From: Baylisascaris procyonis | Lineage: Eukaryota; Nematoda; Chromadorea; Rhabditida; Ascarididae | Direction: 5' to 3' | Length of the DNA: 64,000 nucleotides | Assembly (NCBI GenBank): GCA_037389465.1 | Contig: JAZARR010000212.1 | Coordinates: 3,490,001-3,554,000 of the forward strand | Shown here: positions 45,940 through 59,059 of the stretch, piece after piece | Position numbering within the stretch: the first letter of the stretch is position 1 | How the letters are laid out: each line of letters starts with the position of its first letter | Position numbers and translations under genes: made by a program | Notes under the pieces: generated by a model | Told to the model about the DNA's origin: nothing | Databases searched by the model: none | Seen by the model: only the letters and a program-made list of their open reading frames with translations

Positions 45940-46740
45940 AAGGACTGTCCAGGAGCCTGGCATCTTGTCTGATGCTCAAAAACTGCTGGATCTCGGTAGT
46001 GAGTTCTTTGAGCGTCGCTTGTGGGTTGTCCTCCATTTTGCGTAGAGCGCGAGCGCGAATATCAGCGTCTTCTGGAGTGTGGAGGCCGCAGATCCACACT
46101 AGACACTTCATCTGTTCCGGCGTGATGGCGTTGAATTCGGCCATCTCATGACGTCGATTAACAATTCCCGTATAGTCGTTGAGAGATTCGCCGTTGCGCT
46201 GAGTTCTGAGGTAGATATAGCGACGGGAAAAAACTGAGGTGTTGTGCCCGAACAGTTCTTTCAGTGTCTTGACGGTGTCTTCGAAGGAGACTTCGGAGGC
46301 TCTCCTTGGCAGAATGTGGTTGGTGAAGCGGGCATACGTACTGGCGTCGAGCTTCGAAACAATGAGACGGGCCCGCGCGGCGTCATCAAGTGCCGCTTAC
46401 GATCCAGACAATGGCGGCACGTTCGACTTGTGGTTCAACAGATACGAAGACGTCATTTCGAAAGACGGTCGTGTCGACAGCGAGTTTGTGATAAACTCAG
46501 CAGTCGATGCAGGGGGAGCAGTGGGTCCGATAGCGGTCAGCATCCGCTCCACTCGCTCCAATAGCGCCTGCTGCTGCCGATCCGCCAACTCCAGGATGGC
46601 TGCGAGCGTTCGTTGCTGCCGTTCCTCTTGAGCGTCGAGTATTGCTCGAAGAGCTTCGCTGTCGATCGTTGCTAACGATCGCTGGTCCCTGTTTTGCTGT
46701 TGATCCTTGCTGCTCGAATACTGCTGTCGATTCTTGCTGC
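45940..46740 (-). pseudogene. Retroelement gag remnant, broken by inversion and deletion
   Basis: The 5' part (about 46488-46730) is a Gln-rich coiled coil (EERQQRTLAAILELADRQQQ, ALLERVERMLTAI). It is interrupted near 46395-46480, where the conserved gag core (YDPDNGGTFDLWFNRYED) reads on the opposite strand. Gag then resumes (AARARLIVSKLDASTYARFT, LKELFGHNT, RNGESLNDYTGIVNRRHEMA) to about 45.94 kb, where it runs into RNase H. The CCHC finger and everything up to RNase H are missing. No usable gag start codon was seen: an ATG in the tRNA-derived stretch is followed two codons later by TAG. Confidence 0.85.
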
Positions 46741-46747
46741 TCGAATC

Positions 46748-46802
46748 CTGCTAATCCATTGGGGTTTCCCCGCGTGAGTTCGAATCTCATCCTGGTCGCC
46801 AC
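46748..46802 (+). other. Extended primer-binding site: 3' half of tRNA-Ser(GCT)
   Basis: The plus strand reads CTGCTAATCCATTGG (anticodon GCT at 46750-46752), a GGGG/CCCC variable arm, the T arm GTGAGTTCGAATCTCAT, the acceptor strand CCTGGTCG and CCA. This matches the 3' portion of a eukaryotic tRNA-Ser(GCT), about 54 nt long. The usual 18-nt primer-binding site is its last part, one base from the 5' LTR. It is not a tRNA gene: the 5' half is absent and CCA is encoded. Confidence 0.88.
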
Positions 46803-47168
<366 letters not shown>

Positions 47169-47169
47169 A

Positions 47170-50100
47170 ATTTACAAGTATATTCGCATAGAAATATATA
47201 AATACAGAAGCATATATCTGCACATACATGTAGGTGCATATGGCATGTATATGTGCCATGGAACGTTGGTGAAAAAAAAAACATCAATGGAATTGAACTA
47301 TCGTCAGCGGAATCTGAGAAAAAGAAAAACAAGCTGAGAAGCGCGCCGGAAGAGTTGGCAGGACATGCGCCTTTGCATCCCGCACATGTGGCCAACCACT
47401 CTTTAAAGTTATTAATAACCCAACTGAATAGAGAGGACGATGGCTTCACATTTTAGCTAATCGTTACCCTCGCAGAAACTTCGTCTAGAGAATTGAATTT
47501 TTTTGCAGTAAACCGTTGTGAAGTGCAGGTAAAGATATTCGACGCATTGTTTCCGAGTTGCAGCTGCTAGACAGAGGAAGAGACAGACACACACCCACAA
47601 TCAAAACGAAAGTATCACTTCACAAAGGCACATGAAAATAGAACAAATATTTCGTTGCAAAAGGAGTATCTGCAATGTTTTACTTGATGCCATATGCGCT
47701 TTTAGCCAGTATGAATAACCCTATTAAAGTTGAATCCACTTCACTTGGCTACTTATTTGCACTGTCTGTGGCCAGGCCGTTCCCCATAAACTCCCTGCTG
47801 TCAACGCGCACAGGATTCGGGCAGTGCTCAAAAGACGTCGAGACAACTATGCACGGAACTTGCACCTCCGCTACCTCCAACTCCCCCATCCCCCCTTCCC
47901 CCCTCATCTCGTAACTATCTCTAGGTCTTTGATTTCCCAAGACATGGCCTAAGGGAACAAGCAGCTCGAATATCGGAAGGCAATTTGCATGAAGGCCAGC
48001 TATTCTGCATCGAACAACTTGTGGAAATTTAGCTATATGCCATGACAATAATTAGAACCAATACGAGCGAACACTGTACAGAAAATAAATGCTTTCACAA
48101 ATGACGCTTGAGAATGAACCTCAGGCCGACCGTTGTACAACTTGCACAAAAACGCGTTCAACGAAACGCCTCAAAACAACGGCGCAAGTTACAAAATTCG
48201 TTAACCTTCAATGAAGCAATCACAGATTTGCTCTAATCATTTACCACTCACGTTGATGAAATTGCATGCACATCTTCAGCATTTCTATACCTGCTTGCAT
48301 GTCATACCACTATCATTTACCCTCAAATGGTACAAATATTAAGCCGCCCCTCCCCTAACCCTCTCCCCACTGCACATAACCACAATCATGTACAGCACAC
48401 CAAATGAGCAACACAACGCTAACGCAGAACGCAAACATTCGATACTTGCCTTTGCGAAAAGATTTTCGACGCGCAGCATCTGTAAACACGTGCAAATCAA
48501 GCGTTGTGAGAGCATAGATTTGAAATGGTCATTAGCTGCCTATTACAGCACTCATTTCAGGTAACGAGCGAAATTTTCTCGCAAAGGGAGCGATGAGGAG
48601 TGGAGAGGAGAAGGGCAGAGGGGGAAGTATGCCTACTGTAAATGCGTATGATAGCAAATCACGCAAAGCTTTCTAATGCTATTGCTGCTAATAATAAATG
48701 ACTTTCAAATGATTTCGTGCAACATACGGAGAAGTAGAAAGGTCTAAGCAGCTTGACTTTTCTCACGAGGAATATAGTGTGTGATGCATATTAAATGCTG
48801 ATAGAAGTGTTTCTTCAGGCTAGCTATAAAAGTGTGCCTCTGTAGGTGATCCTATAGGTAATGTTCATCTTATAATTGATTCAAATCTTTATTCAAACCA
48901 ATGTTCCTTCCTTGATAAGAAGTCATCCAGAATTGCGAATCGCACTCTCTGCAGCTTACAGCACATATGTCTTCAACATTACAGTAAGGTTTTCATTGGG
49001 TATTGTCGACCAAATTTGGAACACGTCGCCTCTTTGTGGTCTCGTTATTTCGTTTCTGATTTTGCAATGCATGAAGATATCCATAAGTATTTCCATCGTA
49101 TTGCGACTGCTAACCTCTCATCCTTTTAAACCCGATTATATTAGTGAGCTCATAGAAACCTTTCACCTGTGATCATTCGAATATCGAAGTTTTAAGTTTG
49201 ACTTAATCCTCTCTTTTAAGATAATAGGTGGTTTTTCTACGATCGCATTCTCCGTGGTCTTGGATCGCTAAACGTGACAGCAGCATCGACATGACTTCCG
49301 GCTAACCACGAAAACAATTGCAAAAAAAAAATGTTTTAAACATTTTTCATTACATGTTGAAAGTATGTACAGTAGTAAGCCTGAAAAATATGGAAAAAGC
49401 ATAGTGTTGAAAATTTCGTGGAAACAGCTGAGTCGTTCTGATCTTCACCTTATTGTAAATCTCACCTTTTAAACGTCTCTATTAATCATATTCTCGTGAT
49501 GATAGTTTGCGCTTTCGTTCCATGCCTTTCGTCTCGAATTTCTGTACCTACTCTGTTCATTCATCGTTAGGCGTCCATATGTGTTTTTTCTTTTTCGTAC
49601 CTTTTATTGCCTCTCTATGATCCTTCTATACTCTTCACATCTACTTATATGTCAGTTTTCTTTATACGGGACATTGGATGAATGAACAAGTAAATAATAA
49701 ATAAATAAATAAATATAACTGAATAAAAAGCACAACATGTACAAATTTTTTACATTTCTCTACCAATTACCACCTAATCTGAAGGAAAGAAGGGGAGATT
49801 CCATGCATTCTAGTTCGCTTGCTCAAAGTAAGCCATTGCTGATATCCCCTTAACCTTCTCCAATTTCCATTCCCGGAGCATTTATGCAAGTCCTATCGAA
49901 TATGGCTGTTGCGGTCACAAACGCACATAGCGGATCGATTCGCAGCGCGCTCGCTTCGCCACTTTTGCCGAGTAAAACGAACGAATGGAGATGCATTGCA
50001 TCAGTGGCTGCTTCTTCCTCTAACTTTTAGGCAATTATTTGTGTGCACTTGTGGTGCGTTCCCATCGCCACAACAACTACTGTTCGTTCCTCACATAACT

Positions 50101-53100
50101 TCCACATATAGAGATATCCAAGCTCTTGAAGTTCCTGAACCCCTTCACATTTGTTCATAATACAATGCCATCGCGTAGGCTAAATCTTCGTATATAAGCT
50201 CCTTGAATCCATCACAAATCGGAATGAAGGAAGTTCGCTTGAAGTGTACGAAGCGTGCCAATATGTGCTGCTTGAGTATGAACATTTCAGCAGACATCAT
50301 ACCTGTCAATAGCAGAGTTATTGCAGTTGATGATACCACGGGTGTTGGTCAAACATCCACAGAGTAAATAAATTGTCCAACTCAAGGGCACCTGTACTTA
50401 TGTTGGCCATTACTCTCGATTCATTGCCACAAAAATTCAGAGCCTTTTTGTTGGTAGCGGACAACGCACGCTACGCGTCTGCCAGCAGCTTATGTGTGTG
50501 CTGTTGCGTGCAGTTCATCGCTCTCCGTCCGTCGGACGGCCCGTCTCGGTTTCGCTTCAGTTCCGGTGCACTTAAGAGAAACGGCTAGCAGAACCACCCC
50601 GTAAAGTGATCGCTTTGGATGCCGTTTTTATTCAGACTTTTGCTAATTGGTTTGACTTGCTCGTTTATGTTAGCCAAATCCTAGTTCAGGGACTGATCTC
50701 TATAGCCACTGCAATTTTCTCAAAGATGCTATCAGTTGATTAAAATGTGTTCCTTAATTTTTTTTTACATCGAAAAAATCACTTCGAATATCTCCGAGAA
50801 AGTCGGTGAATGAATGAATGAGATGGTCATTCCACTCATTACAGTATTCATCGACTGCCTCAAAATATTTTCGATACAATTTTTATAGAATTAACCCAAA
50901 AACTTTTTCATCCATATTCCTATTTTTCTATCGTATGTTTGATTTGCGCGAATTTAATTAATTGAGAGAAGCCTCTCATTAATGATTGGCCTCTTTTATT
51001 TATTTTGCTAATAATCTTCTTGAATAGAGAACATGGATGATGTCCCACTTTACTATAGAATTTAATCGTTTCACAATAACAAATCAAATTTCAATTCCTC
51101 GCCGACTCGAATATTTCACTGTTATTATTGCATCGCTGCATTTTCAGAAATCACGAGCAGTACGAAATCTAGTAAGCAATATCTTCGATACTCGTCGAGT
51201 GTCTGCAATGCGTAACAATTAAAATTCTCCCCACAGTCACTCTAGCAGCCATCATAATAGTAAAATTATTGTTTAATATGAGATGGATAGAAATGTCATG
51301 AAAATGACCTATAACTCCTTAAGAATTCTTTGACTGATACTCCCAAAAAAAACTCAAGAGGTCTAATAGACTATAGAACATTATTTTCATATCTCTTCCT
51401 AGAGAATTTCTGATATATTTGCAATATCTGCATCAAAAGAAAAGTTATAAGCACTTGGAAAACAGATATGGGAAAGCTTTTCCTCCGCTCCATTCACTTT
51501 TCCGACTACACCATCCAATACTGGCATAGTGGACACTTACAATAGACGAACCCGCTGACATTTAAGAGATCTGCAGAGAAAAACGAAAGAAATCGTAATT
51601 AATACTAAGAAAATAGGAAAAAAATTTCACTCACTAGGACAGAACTTTATGAAATCAAAAAAGGGCTGAAATGCTTCTAGTGAAAAAGAACAGTATTTAT
51701 TATTCAACTTCTACCTTTGAATTTTGCGTATTGAAAAGAACGTAAAAGCAACTTCCTACTTGAACATCTTCAAGGCCTTATTCGAGGTTCGCGGATTGCG
51801 CTAGAGGAATGGGAATTCGAGATGAATGCGAATGGAAATGTATTTCAGTCGTTCAAAAATAAAAGTTTATCATTTGAAAACGTAGTTTGAGGCAGATTTC
51901 AGAGTTGAGAAATCATTTGAGCGCTTCAGATATTTGCGCTAAAATTTAAGGATTTGGACATCCGCATACACATTAGCATGCGAGTTGTACTTTTGCAACT
52001 TGCGGATGTGAGCCAGGGAGATTTTCTAAGCGAGGATTTTTGCAGCTTGCTGCAAAGGACGTTACTGAACTTTGCTTCTTAGTTTTTTTTCCTTGATATT
52101 TTTATGGTTGCTTGATGTGCCGAATTTGTTTTGCAGAAAATTTTAATTGCATTGCCTTGTTAGCAATCCCTTTCCTCTTTTCAATTATACGTATGTTTGT
52201 GGTGCACTGCAGTACCCTATAAGTTTGTCTCTTTGTGATCTTGCATTTTCTCAAATGCGTTGCTTTTCTTGCAACATTTTATTTAGCGATTTCCGCGAAG
52301 TATTTTTGCATATGCAGATTCCTTAAGTCGTATCTTTTCCATAACTCTATTGTTTAAAGCTATTTATTCGTAGGTGAATCTTTGAAACACATACACATGT
52401 TCGAATCTGAAAGATCTCTCTTCCCTTTTCTTCTGTTTCTATGCCGAGGTTTGCAAGATAAAAGAAAGCTGAGATTATTTTTTATTTGAGAATAAAAGAA
52501 ACAATTCTGTCAACACAATATTTACACGATATTGTCTGCGCAACAAGCTTAATGGCATCACTTTCCGGGCAATTATTTGAATATTTACTGAGGAAATTTT
52601 TTAATTAGCGGATTTAGAAGCCATGTTGTTGAACTTATAACGATAAGAAATTGAATTTTTTTTTTTAAATTCGCTATTTTCGCAGATCCGAAGATTATTT
52701 GACTCAATGAACAAATAAGGTTTACGCAATCGCTTTAATTACATTTCCCATTTAATTCAACAATAAATTGCCTTCCATCGTTTGCTCTTATTTACCTTCC
52801 TTCCTCTAATTAGACTAAATGCACTTCCGGTTTGCGTAAATGAAATAAACCTTGAAATAAACCCCAATAAGCGCTATTCAAATGCTCACTGAAACAAGTG
52901 TTGAAGTTATCAATCACTCCGCATATTTGTGAAAATCGATTATTTATTTTCTCGCTAAATGAGGTCAAAATCAGATCAAAATATATTTCTTTTGCGATTA
53001 GATTGTGATGATCTTATTGAGATTGAAAATCTTTTGGGGGCATTTCGCAGAACTGTTCGACTATTTCTCGTTATCAAGTAACATTAGTAAAATTACGCAC

Positions 53101-53620
53101 CGTTTTTCTATTATTTATTGATTAGTAGTGTGTGTATTTTGATTGCATTATATCATTATTTACCCCAATTAATTATGTTTTTGTAGTTTTCTTTTACAGT
53201 CGAAATTTTAAACCTTCTCGGGCCATATATGATTAAAATAGATCGATTTGCTTAGGTTGGAAAATATCTGTGGAAGTTGATTTCTTTAATGACGTTGAAC
53301 ACTAAAGAAACCCTGGATAAATTACAACTCTCTTTGCCTTACTATAAACTTTTAATGAATATTGTTCATCCAACTCCCTCCTCTTACTTCCCCACTTCCT
53401 TCGCTCCTTCCTCTATCTAAAAATATTAAAAAAACTTACAAGTGGATCGCGGTGCTTTAGATTCCATAAACATTTTATTTCCTAAGCCTTTCGTTGTGTA
53501 CTTTCGGTTCTACGGTAGAGGTTTGCCTATATTTGCAATTTCACTTCTTTCCAAGAGACCATTGATAACCCGTTTTTGTTCGGAAATCCGAATAAAACTA
53601 TTCATTGAACATCTGTTTTC
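47170..53620. other. Unannotated region upstream of RBBP6
   Basis: No exon, RNA gene or known repeat could be supported. Open frames are short and lack splice context. A C-rich run at 47880-47905 and a simple (AAAT)n-like stretch near 49694-49715 are the only local features. The original RBBP6 promoter, displaced by the retroelement, may lie at the left of this region. Confidence 0.5.
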
Positions 53621-53626
53621 TTCGTG

Positions 53627-53632
53627 TTTATT
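53627..53632 (-). terminator. Candidate poly(A) signal for the 53.7-54.1 kb frame
   Basis: AATAAA on the minus strand, about 40 nt after the stop at 53671. Confidence 0.4.
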
Positions 53633-53670
53633 TCAATAATGCTTGCACAAGTTTATAAACCTGATCTGAA

Positions 53671-54063
53671 TTATATTTTTAGATATGACAATAATTTGTT
53701 ATTATTAACACCGTGAATCTTATTTGAAAGTATATCAATAATGGCATAATGTTCATGAATCTGCCGTATATTACTATCTGCCATATATGATAAGTAATGT
53801 AGGGCATAGTTAAAATGAACTAATCGTTGCTTTACATCGACAAATGGATAAGTGTGATCATTGAAGCATACGGCATTGGTTAGATCACACACATACCACA
53901 GAGATGAGCTGTGATAGACGCGTGAAGTGAACGCATCAAAACACTTCAATATGTCTCTGTGTGTGCTACTGACAGTTTCTTTCGATTGCACCATTACACT
54001 TGCTGCTGGTCGTTCGTACGGGATGGCAAGCACAGGAGATGCCACTTCGCATTTTTGTTTCAC
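53671..54063 (-). CDS. Candidate terminal exon, unknown protein
   Basis: A 130-codon open frame ending at a stop at 53671, rich in aromatic and Cys/His residues (HSSSLWYVCDLTNAVCFNDH, YALHYLSYMADSNIRQ, HEHYAIIDILSNKIHG). The first in-frame ATG is near 54000. AATAAA lies on the same strand at 53627-53632, about 40 nt past the stop, as expected of a last exon. I recognise no family, signal peptide or membrane segment. The upstream boundary is not clear, and a poly(A)-rich stretch lies just 5'. Other exons would be at higher coordinates. An open stretch at 55897-56082 (TACRCFRVKCNNELLIDYER) is one possibility. Confidence 0.35.
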   Translation of the reverse strand: MKQKCEVASPVLAIPYERPAASVMVQSKETVSSTHRDILKCFDAFTSRVYHSSSLWYVCDLTNAVCFNDHTYPFVDVKQRLVHFNYALHYLSYMADSNIRQIHEHYAIIDILSNKIHGVNNNKLLSYLKI

Positions 54064-57000
54064 TTGCTTTCTTTTTTTTTTTTTTATTCACGGTATTGCT
54101 CAGCATAGATTTCTGGTGCAAAAACTTCAAACATGGGAAGTGGAGGGGATGGAGGAAAATGGTCGACATGCAAACGGCATAGATTGGAGAGGGTTAGGAA
54201 GAATCAGAGGTCTTTGGCGGCCGCTTCCTTTTGTCATCGCTAATTCCCACCCCATCCACTTCCGTTGTTTTTCTCCCTCTAATTGCACACTCATTATTAT
54301 TCATTGTAATATTCTTTTTCTTGAAGTGCAATTAGCAGTTTCATTATATATTTTCATAACTCGCCAATTGTTGTTTATTGCTTCAATTATTATTTCTTCA
54401 ACGGATTATTACAACCACCGATAGCGAACAACGAAATATGATTGATTATAAGGCAAATTCAAAAAAATAATAACCACTAAAGCATTTGCATATATCTACT
54501 AAAATGCATCTAATTCTAGTCATTTCAACAATTCGACACAAATAATTTTGAGCGTTTAGCGTGATTATTATTTACATTGTTTGCTCAGCTATTAGGGCAA
54601 TAATTTACCTAGATGAAAATTTCTTATTAATTTCCCTAGATGGATATGCACACTAAACAATATATGTGATGCTTATTGGCAAATGGTGAGACAATTTATT
54701 TCGCTTACAGCAAACTATTTGTTTTCATATATTATAATTCGACTATAGTGAAGTGAATTGAAAGGAGAGAAAATTTTTTTCGAACGACGTATATAACATT
54801 GAAGTTTTTTTTTTTTTTGCTTCATTAATTCTATATATTGTTATGAGTGAGTTTCGAAGCTGTTCGCCGGATCGTCGGATATACACGGCTTCTATTTAAC
54901 GCCAAACTTAAACTTTCATCGTCGGTAATAGTGCTCTTAGCAGTTAATGAGCTTTGAAGTGCGAAAAAATGCATAAATACGTTGAAATAGCTTTAGGTGT
55001 TTAGATGAAAATATCTTGATAAACGATAGGTGTGCAGAATTTTTAGCGATCTTAGCAACTTTGCTAAATACAGCTATTAATTTACACCTTTGTTGTCATC
55101 GTATGTGGACAGTTCTTCATTGACGATCTTATAACTTCTAAATGTTCATTTGTATTTAAAATCGCTAATTAATTTTTAACGTTTTATTTAAAAGACGAAT
55201 TAACCTTTAAAATAGTAAAATCTTCATTCATCGTCAGCAAATAGAAATAAAAATAAATGTGAGTTTAACACCGAAATATTGGAAGATAAGCAAACAGCAA
55301 TGGATTTTTGTTATGCTCTTGTTGTGTCTATATTGTCATGTTCAGCGCCACAACATAATAACAGCGATAAAACTGTACTAACCCACTCGCGCCGTGCTCT
55401 TACAGTGTGACTACAGGTCGATGCTAGGCGAATATATGCGATTTCAATCGTTTCATGCTTCACCGATGCAATTTTTCATCGCCGATTTTTGAGTTCGATT
55501 CCTTTGCACATTCATTACGATTATAATGCGATAGTGACATTAAAAACTATGACGTTATCCTCCAAAGTTTATAAGACTTTTCTTAGATGTATCATCGTTG
55601 AGAAACTCTAGACATGAATAGAAATTGATGCTGAATATTTCCGCATCAATTCAAATCATTTTGCTGTTAACGCTCATTAGCAAAGTGTTTGATACCCGAG
55701 ATGCATTTTTTTTAATGAATGCGTAAATTTTATTTCTGCTTTATAGGTTTTCATGAAACCTAAAAGAAACGCTTCATAGCGATTTTGCTGCAAATTAAAT
55801 AAATACTAAATGTTTACTTCTTCTTAGACGGCGAAGCCAAGGCTATTAGATTTTTGCTGTCTGATCTATAAATCTCAATGAACGAACATCAAAAATTCAC
55901 CTTGATATGTTCGCCTCTACGGGAGTTTCGAACAAAAGATTTTTCCACTTCCTTTCATAATCAATAAGGAGTTCATTGTTGCATTTTACTCTAAAGCATC
56001 TGCATGCCGTCTCACTATTGAGAAAGACGCCCATAACATGAGCGGTCCAACTTTCTGCAGCGTCTTTATTCCATGCTTCCATTTCCTCGCTTCTGCGATT
56101 AAATTTCCTTTGCTACTCTTTTTTTTTTTTTCTTCGATTAACGAACTTTAATGTTGTCTTGTAAATAGATATCTTAGAAAAGATTCTTTTATGAACGCCA
56201 AATTAGACACATTTCAGTGATCAGGTCACTAGCGAATAACGGAAATACGCTACTGGATTGAAAGTGTGGTTGGTGTTTTTCTTATAGCCTGTAATCTCTC
56301 GTGAAACCTTATCGAACTTCGTCTCCTTATTAAGTGAATATTGACTTGCTAGGAGGTGGTCGTTTTGATGAGGTGTGTAAATATCACAGCCCTAAATGAA
56401 TGGACATAGGACAGGAAAGTGTGCAAGATTATGCTGGTTAAGCGTGTGCCAGCAGGCAACAATTAAGCCGATTGCCCGATGCTTCACGAAGCATCGCATG
56501 TGCATGTGACCTCGCTCTCTATTTATCGTCAATGCGCCACATGTGGCACATTCACGACGTGTTTATATGAACTTAACTTCCAAATGTTTAATCACTTTTA
56601 TTTTTTATAATATCACCTCTTGACGAGCTAATTTCTCGTAACTTATATATGAGAATTGCCATCAATTTCGAGGGTAAAAAGAAACGCATAAAAAGCGAAA
56701 AATTAAGCGTCATCCATTCGATTTTATGTCACATTAGATGGTTCATCTATTTTAATAATCCATCGAAAAATTATATTTATATTGATTGTGGGTAATATTG
56801 CCAGCATGCCACGTTAAATGTTTTCGGTAGTACCTATTGACGTCCTGTATGATTCGATCCATTGAACCTGATGCGTGAGGCCGGTTCGCCCAATCTGTTT
56901 TCTGTCTGCCAGTTGATCCAACCGATGGATGATGGGTGGTCCAAAATTGCACTGGTGAATTGGCACAGGGCTGAACACAACCTTCAACGAAGGATGACGC

Positions 57001-58589
57001 TGAGAAATAAAATGGGTGAACAGTTTATACCGGTCGGATTTCAGGCTCTCCTAAAACGTTTTCTTGGGAAAGTTGATAGAGGAAGCTTTTTTCTGTCTTT
57101 TGCGGTGCATTCTTGCTTGGCTATTGTCACTGAGAAGTAGCCGTTGTTGAAAGGTATAGAAAAGTTAGTCGTAAAATCTGTTGATTTGGAATAGTATATG
57201 TTTGTTTAATTTTATATAAAGTAGTGGATGGGAGTGTTCATCAAGAGTGAAGGGAATGGAACGCGCACTGAGCAATGGAATTAGAAAATGATAACCTCAA
57301 CGCATTTCTTGTCTCTTCCTTCTTTTCCGTCACGAAGGAAGTAGAAGGCTCCTAAAACGTTTTTTTTTTTTCAATTTAGCTCTTTTTAGAGGAAGGAATT
57401 TCTAGACTACCTAACTCTTCCTTCAAATCGCATCTTTAACTATACGAACCTGTGTTTCCTGCTCGATTAACGCTACGTCTCAGAGGCAATGCTTCTATTC
57501 CATCTACATTGTCTGTAATTATTGTCAATCATTTTCTTGCCAGTAAACTTGTTTGGCACTTTGCGCTAGGCCCATTCCTTCCTTTTACAGCTGACGCATA
57601 TGTATGGTTTTTCCGAGTTTATTGATTTCTCAATGCACATTAAAGCATTGTTTATTCCCGCCATGTCCGCATACCTGCAAAACTCATCCAAATAAAGCGA
57701 TCGGGAACAAGTGTTTCACATATTTTGCTTCAATGTGCAAAAGCGCAAACCGTCAATGCGTCTCGAAATTTGGTCAATCGGCTTGTTTGACTTTTGTAGG
57801 ATGCTGGATTTATGCACTTTTAAAGGAGCTAACTTAGTTTTGTGCATGATTCTTGCAAGAAACGTTAGTCGGCTTGGAAACAGTGTTGCATTCTATCTAC
57901 ATACACGTCTAGATGGCCACTGAATTTTTCTAGGGGCAAAATCTCGCCATCTAAAAAGATTTGTCAACTAGCCTTCATGATGCATTTCTGTATGGTTGTT
58001 TACTCGATGTGGTGGTCCATTTGGAGATCTATACCATTTAGTTAAGCATTTCCTTCAACACCACGGAAGTTCGAATCGTTGAATGTGTTGTGTGGAAGGT
58101 GAATTTTTTCCACTGACAAAAATAAGCGGAATACGATCCGGTTTTCGCAATTCGCTGTTATTCCGATGTGCTGTCTTGATTCGTTGCCCTTCTTATTTAC
58201 TACACGTTAGTCGTATTCTTCCTCTGTTTTTTTTCACGGTGGAAGTTCTTTGGTAAAAACTCTTCGAGGATACGTAATAAATAGAGTTTAGCTTACTTCT
58301 ATTGAAGTTTTATTCCTAATAATTTTTATTTTTGCGGGTAATTATTCCATTCAATTCCGCAGACGACAGTCCTGTTCATTATGCTTCAGCTTACGATCTA
58401 ATCCTAACTGGAGTCGCTACAATCATCGATGATAACGGATGCTAATTATGAAGACTATCTATGAGAATGCTCGAGGCTCTTTACGTTGAAACCTTTCCAC
58501 GTTTATTCAGCACTTTTTTTCACGTTTTTCACGTTCACACGCACTACAAGTGGCATCTAATGAGGTGATATCCAATGTTTTCACTACAG
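54064..58589. other. Unannotated region
   Basis: Mostly AT-rich with stops in all frames. Short open frames at 55897-56082 and 56752-56952 (minus) and 56862-57140 (plus) overlap or lack splice support. No RNA gene or clear repeat seen. Confidence 0.5.
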
Positions 58590-59054
58590 AAGAGTTCCTT
58601 CCTTATCCAAAGGCCGCGAGGGAATACCTGTCATATCCATCCCCGAGAAAAGCTTTCAATCACTCTATTAGGTAATCTCGAGAGAGAGTCCTATATAGAT
58701 AGGGGTGACCTTAAACGGCGTTTAGCAAGGGCACGGAATTGTAGCATTACACACAATTGTCTGATGCCTCTAAGAAGTTTATTTAAGAAGTGTAGGTTGT
58801 TGTGTCATTACCGATGAGGTGCAGCATTGTGGACATACTCGTTTAATGACGATACGAAACCTCAACCGCTTCTTGTTGAAGACCACTTACTCATCGTTGA
58901 GGGGATTGTGGCCGAGAGGTGCGGTGCGTTCCGAAATGAGTACACAACGAGCTTTGTTGCTGGGCCCCTTAATATTTATGAGCGACAATCAATTGCGGTG
59001 GAAGTGCATGCGGAGGGTGCGCACAAAGCGCCATCGCCGCATACGCTCAAATAA
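58590..59054 (+). CDS. Candidate two-exon gene end, unknown protein
   Basis: Exon 58590-58671 follows CACTACAG and precedes GTAATC. Exon 58825-59054 follows GAGGTGCAG and ends at TAA. The phases are compatible and read SSFLIQRPRGNTCHIHPREK, then WTYSFNDDTKPQPLLVEDHL, GIVAERCGAFRNEYTT and VAGPLNIYERQSIAVEVHAE. AATAAA overlaps the stop (59050-59055). The second exon has protein-like composition, but the first is open in more than one frame, and I recognise no family. It could be chance. Confidence 0.28.
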
Positions 59055-59059
59055 ATAAT

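Noticed and set aside
46748..46802. A functional tRNA-Ser gene.
   Set aside because: The 5' half is missing, CCA is encoded, and it abuts the LTR at the primer-binding position.
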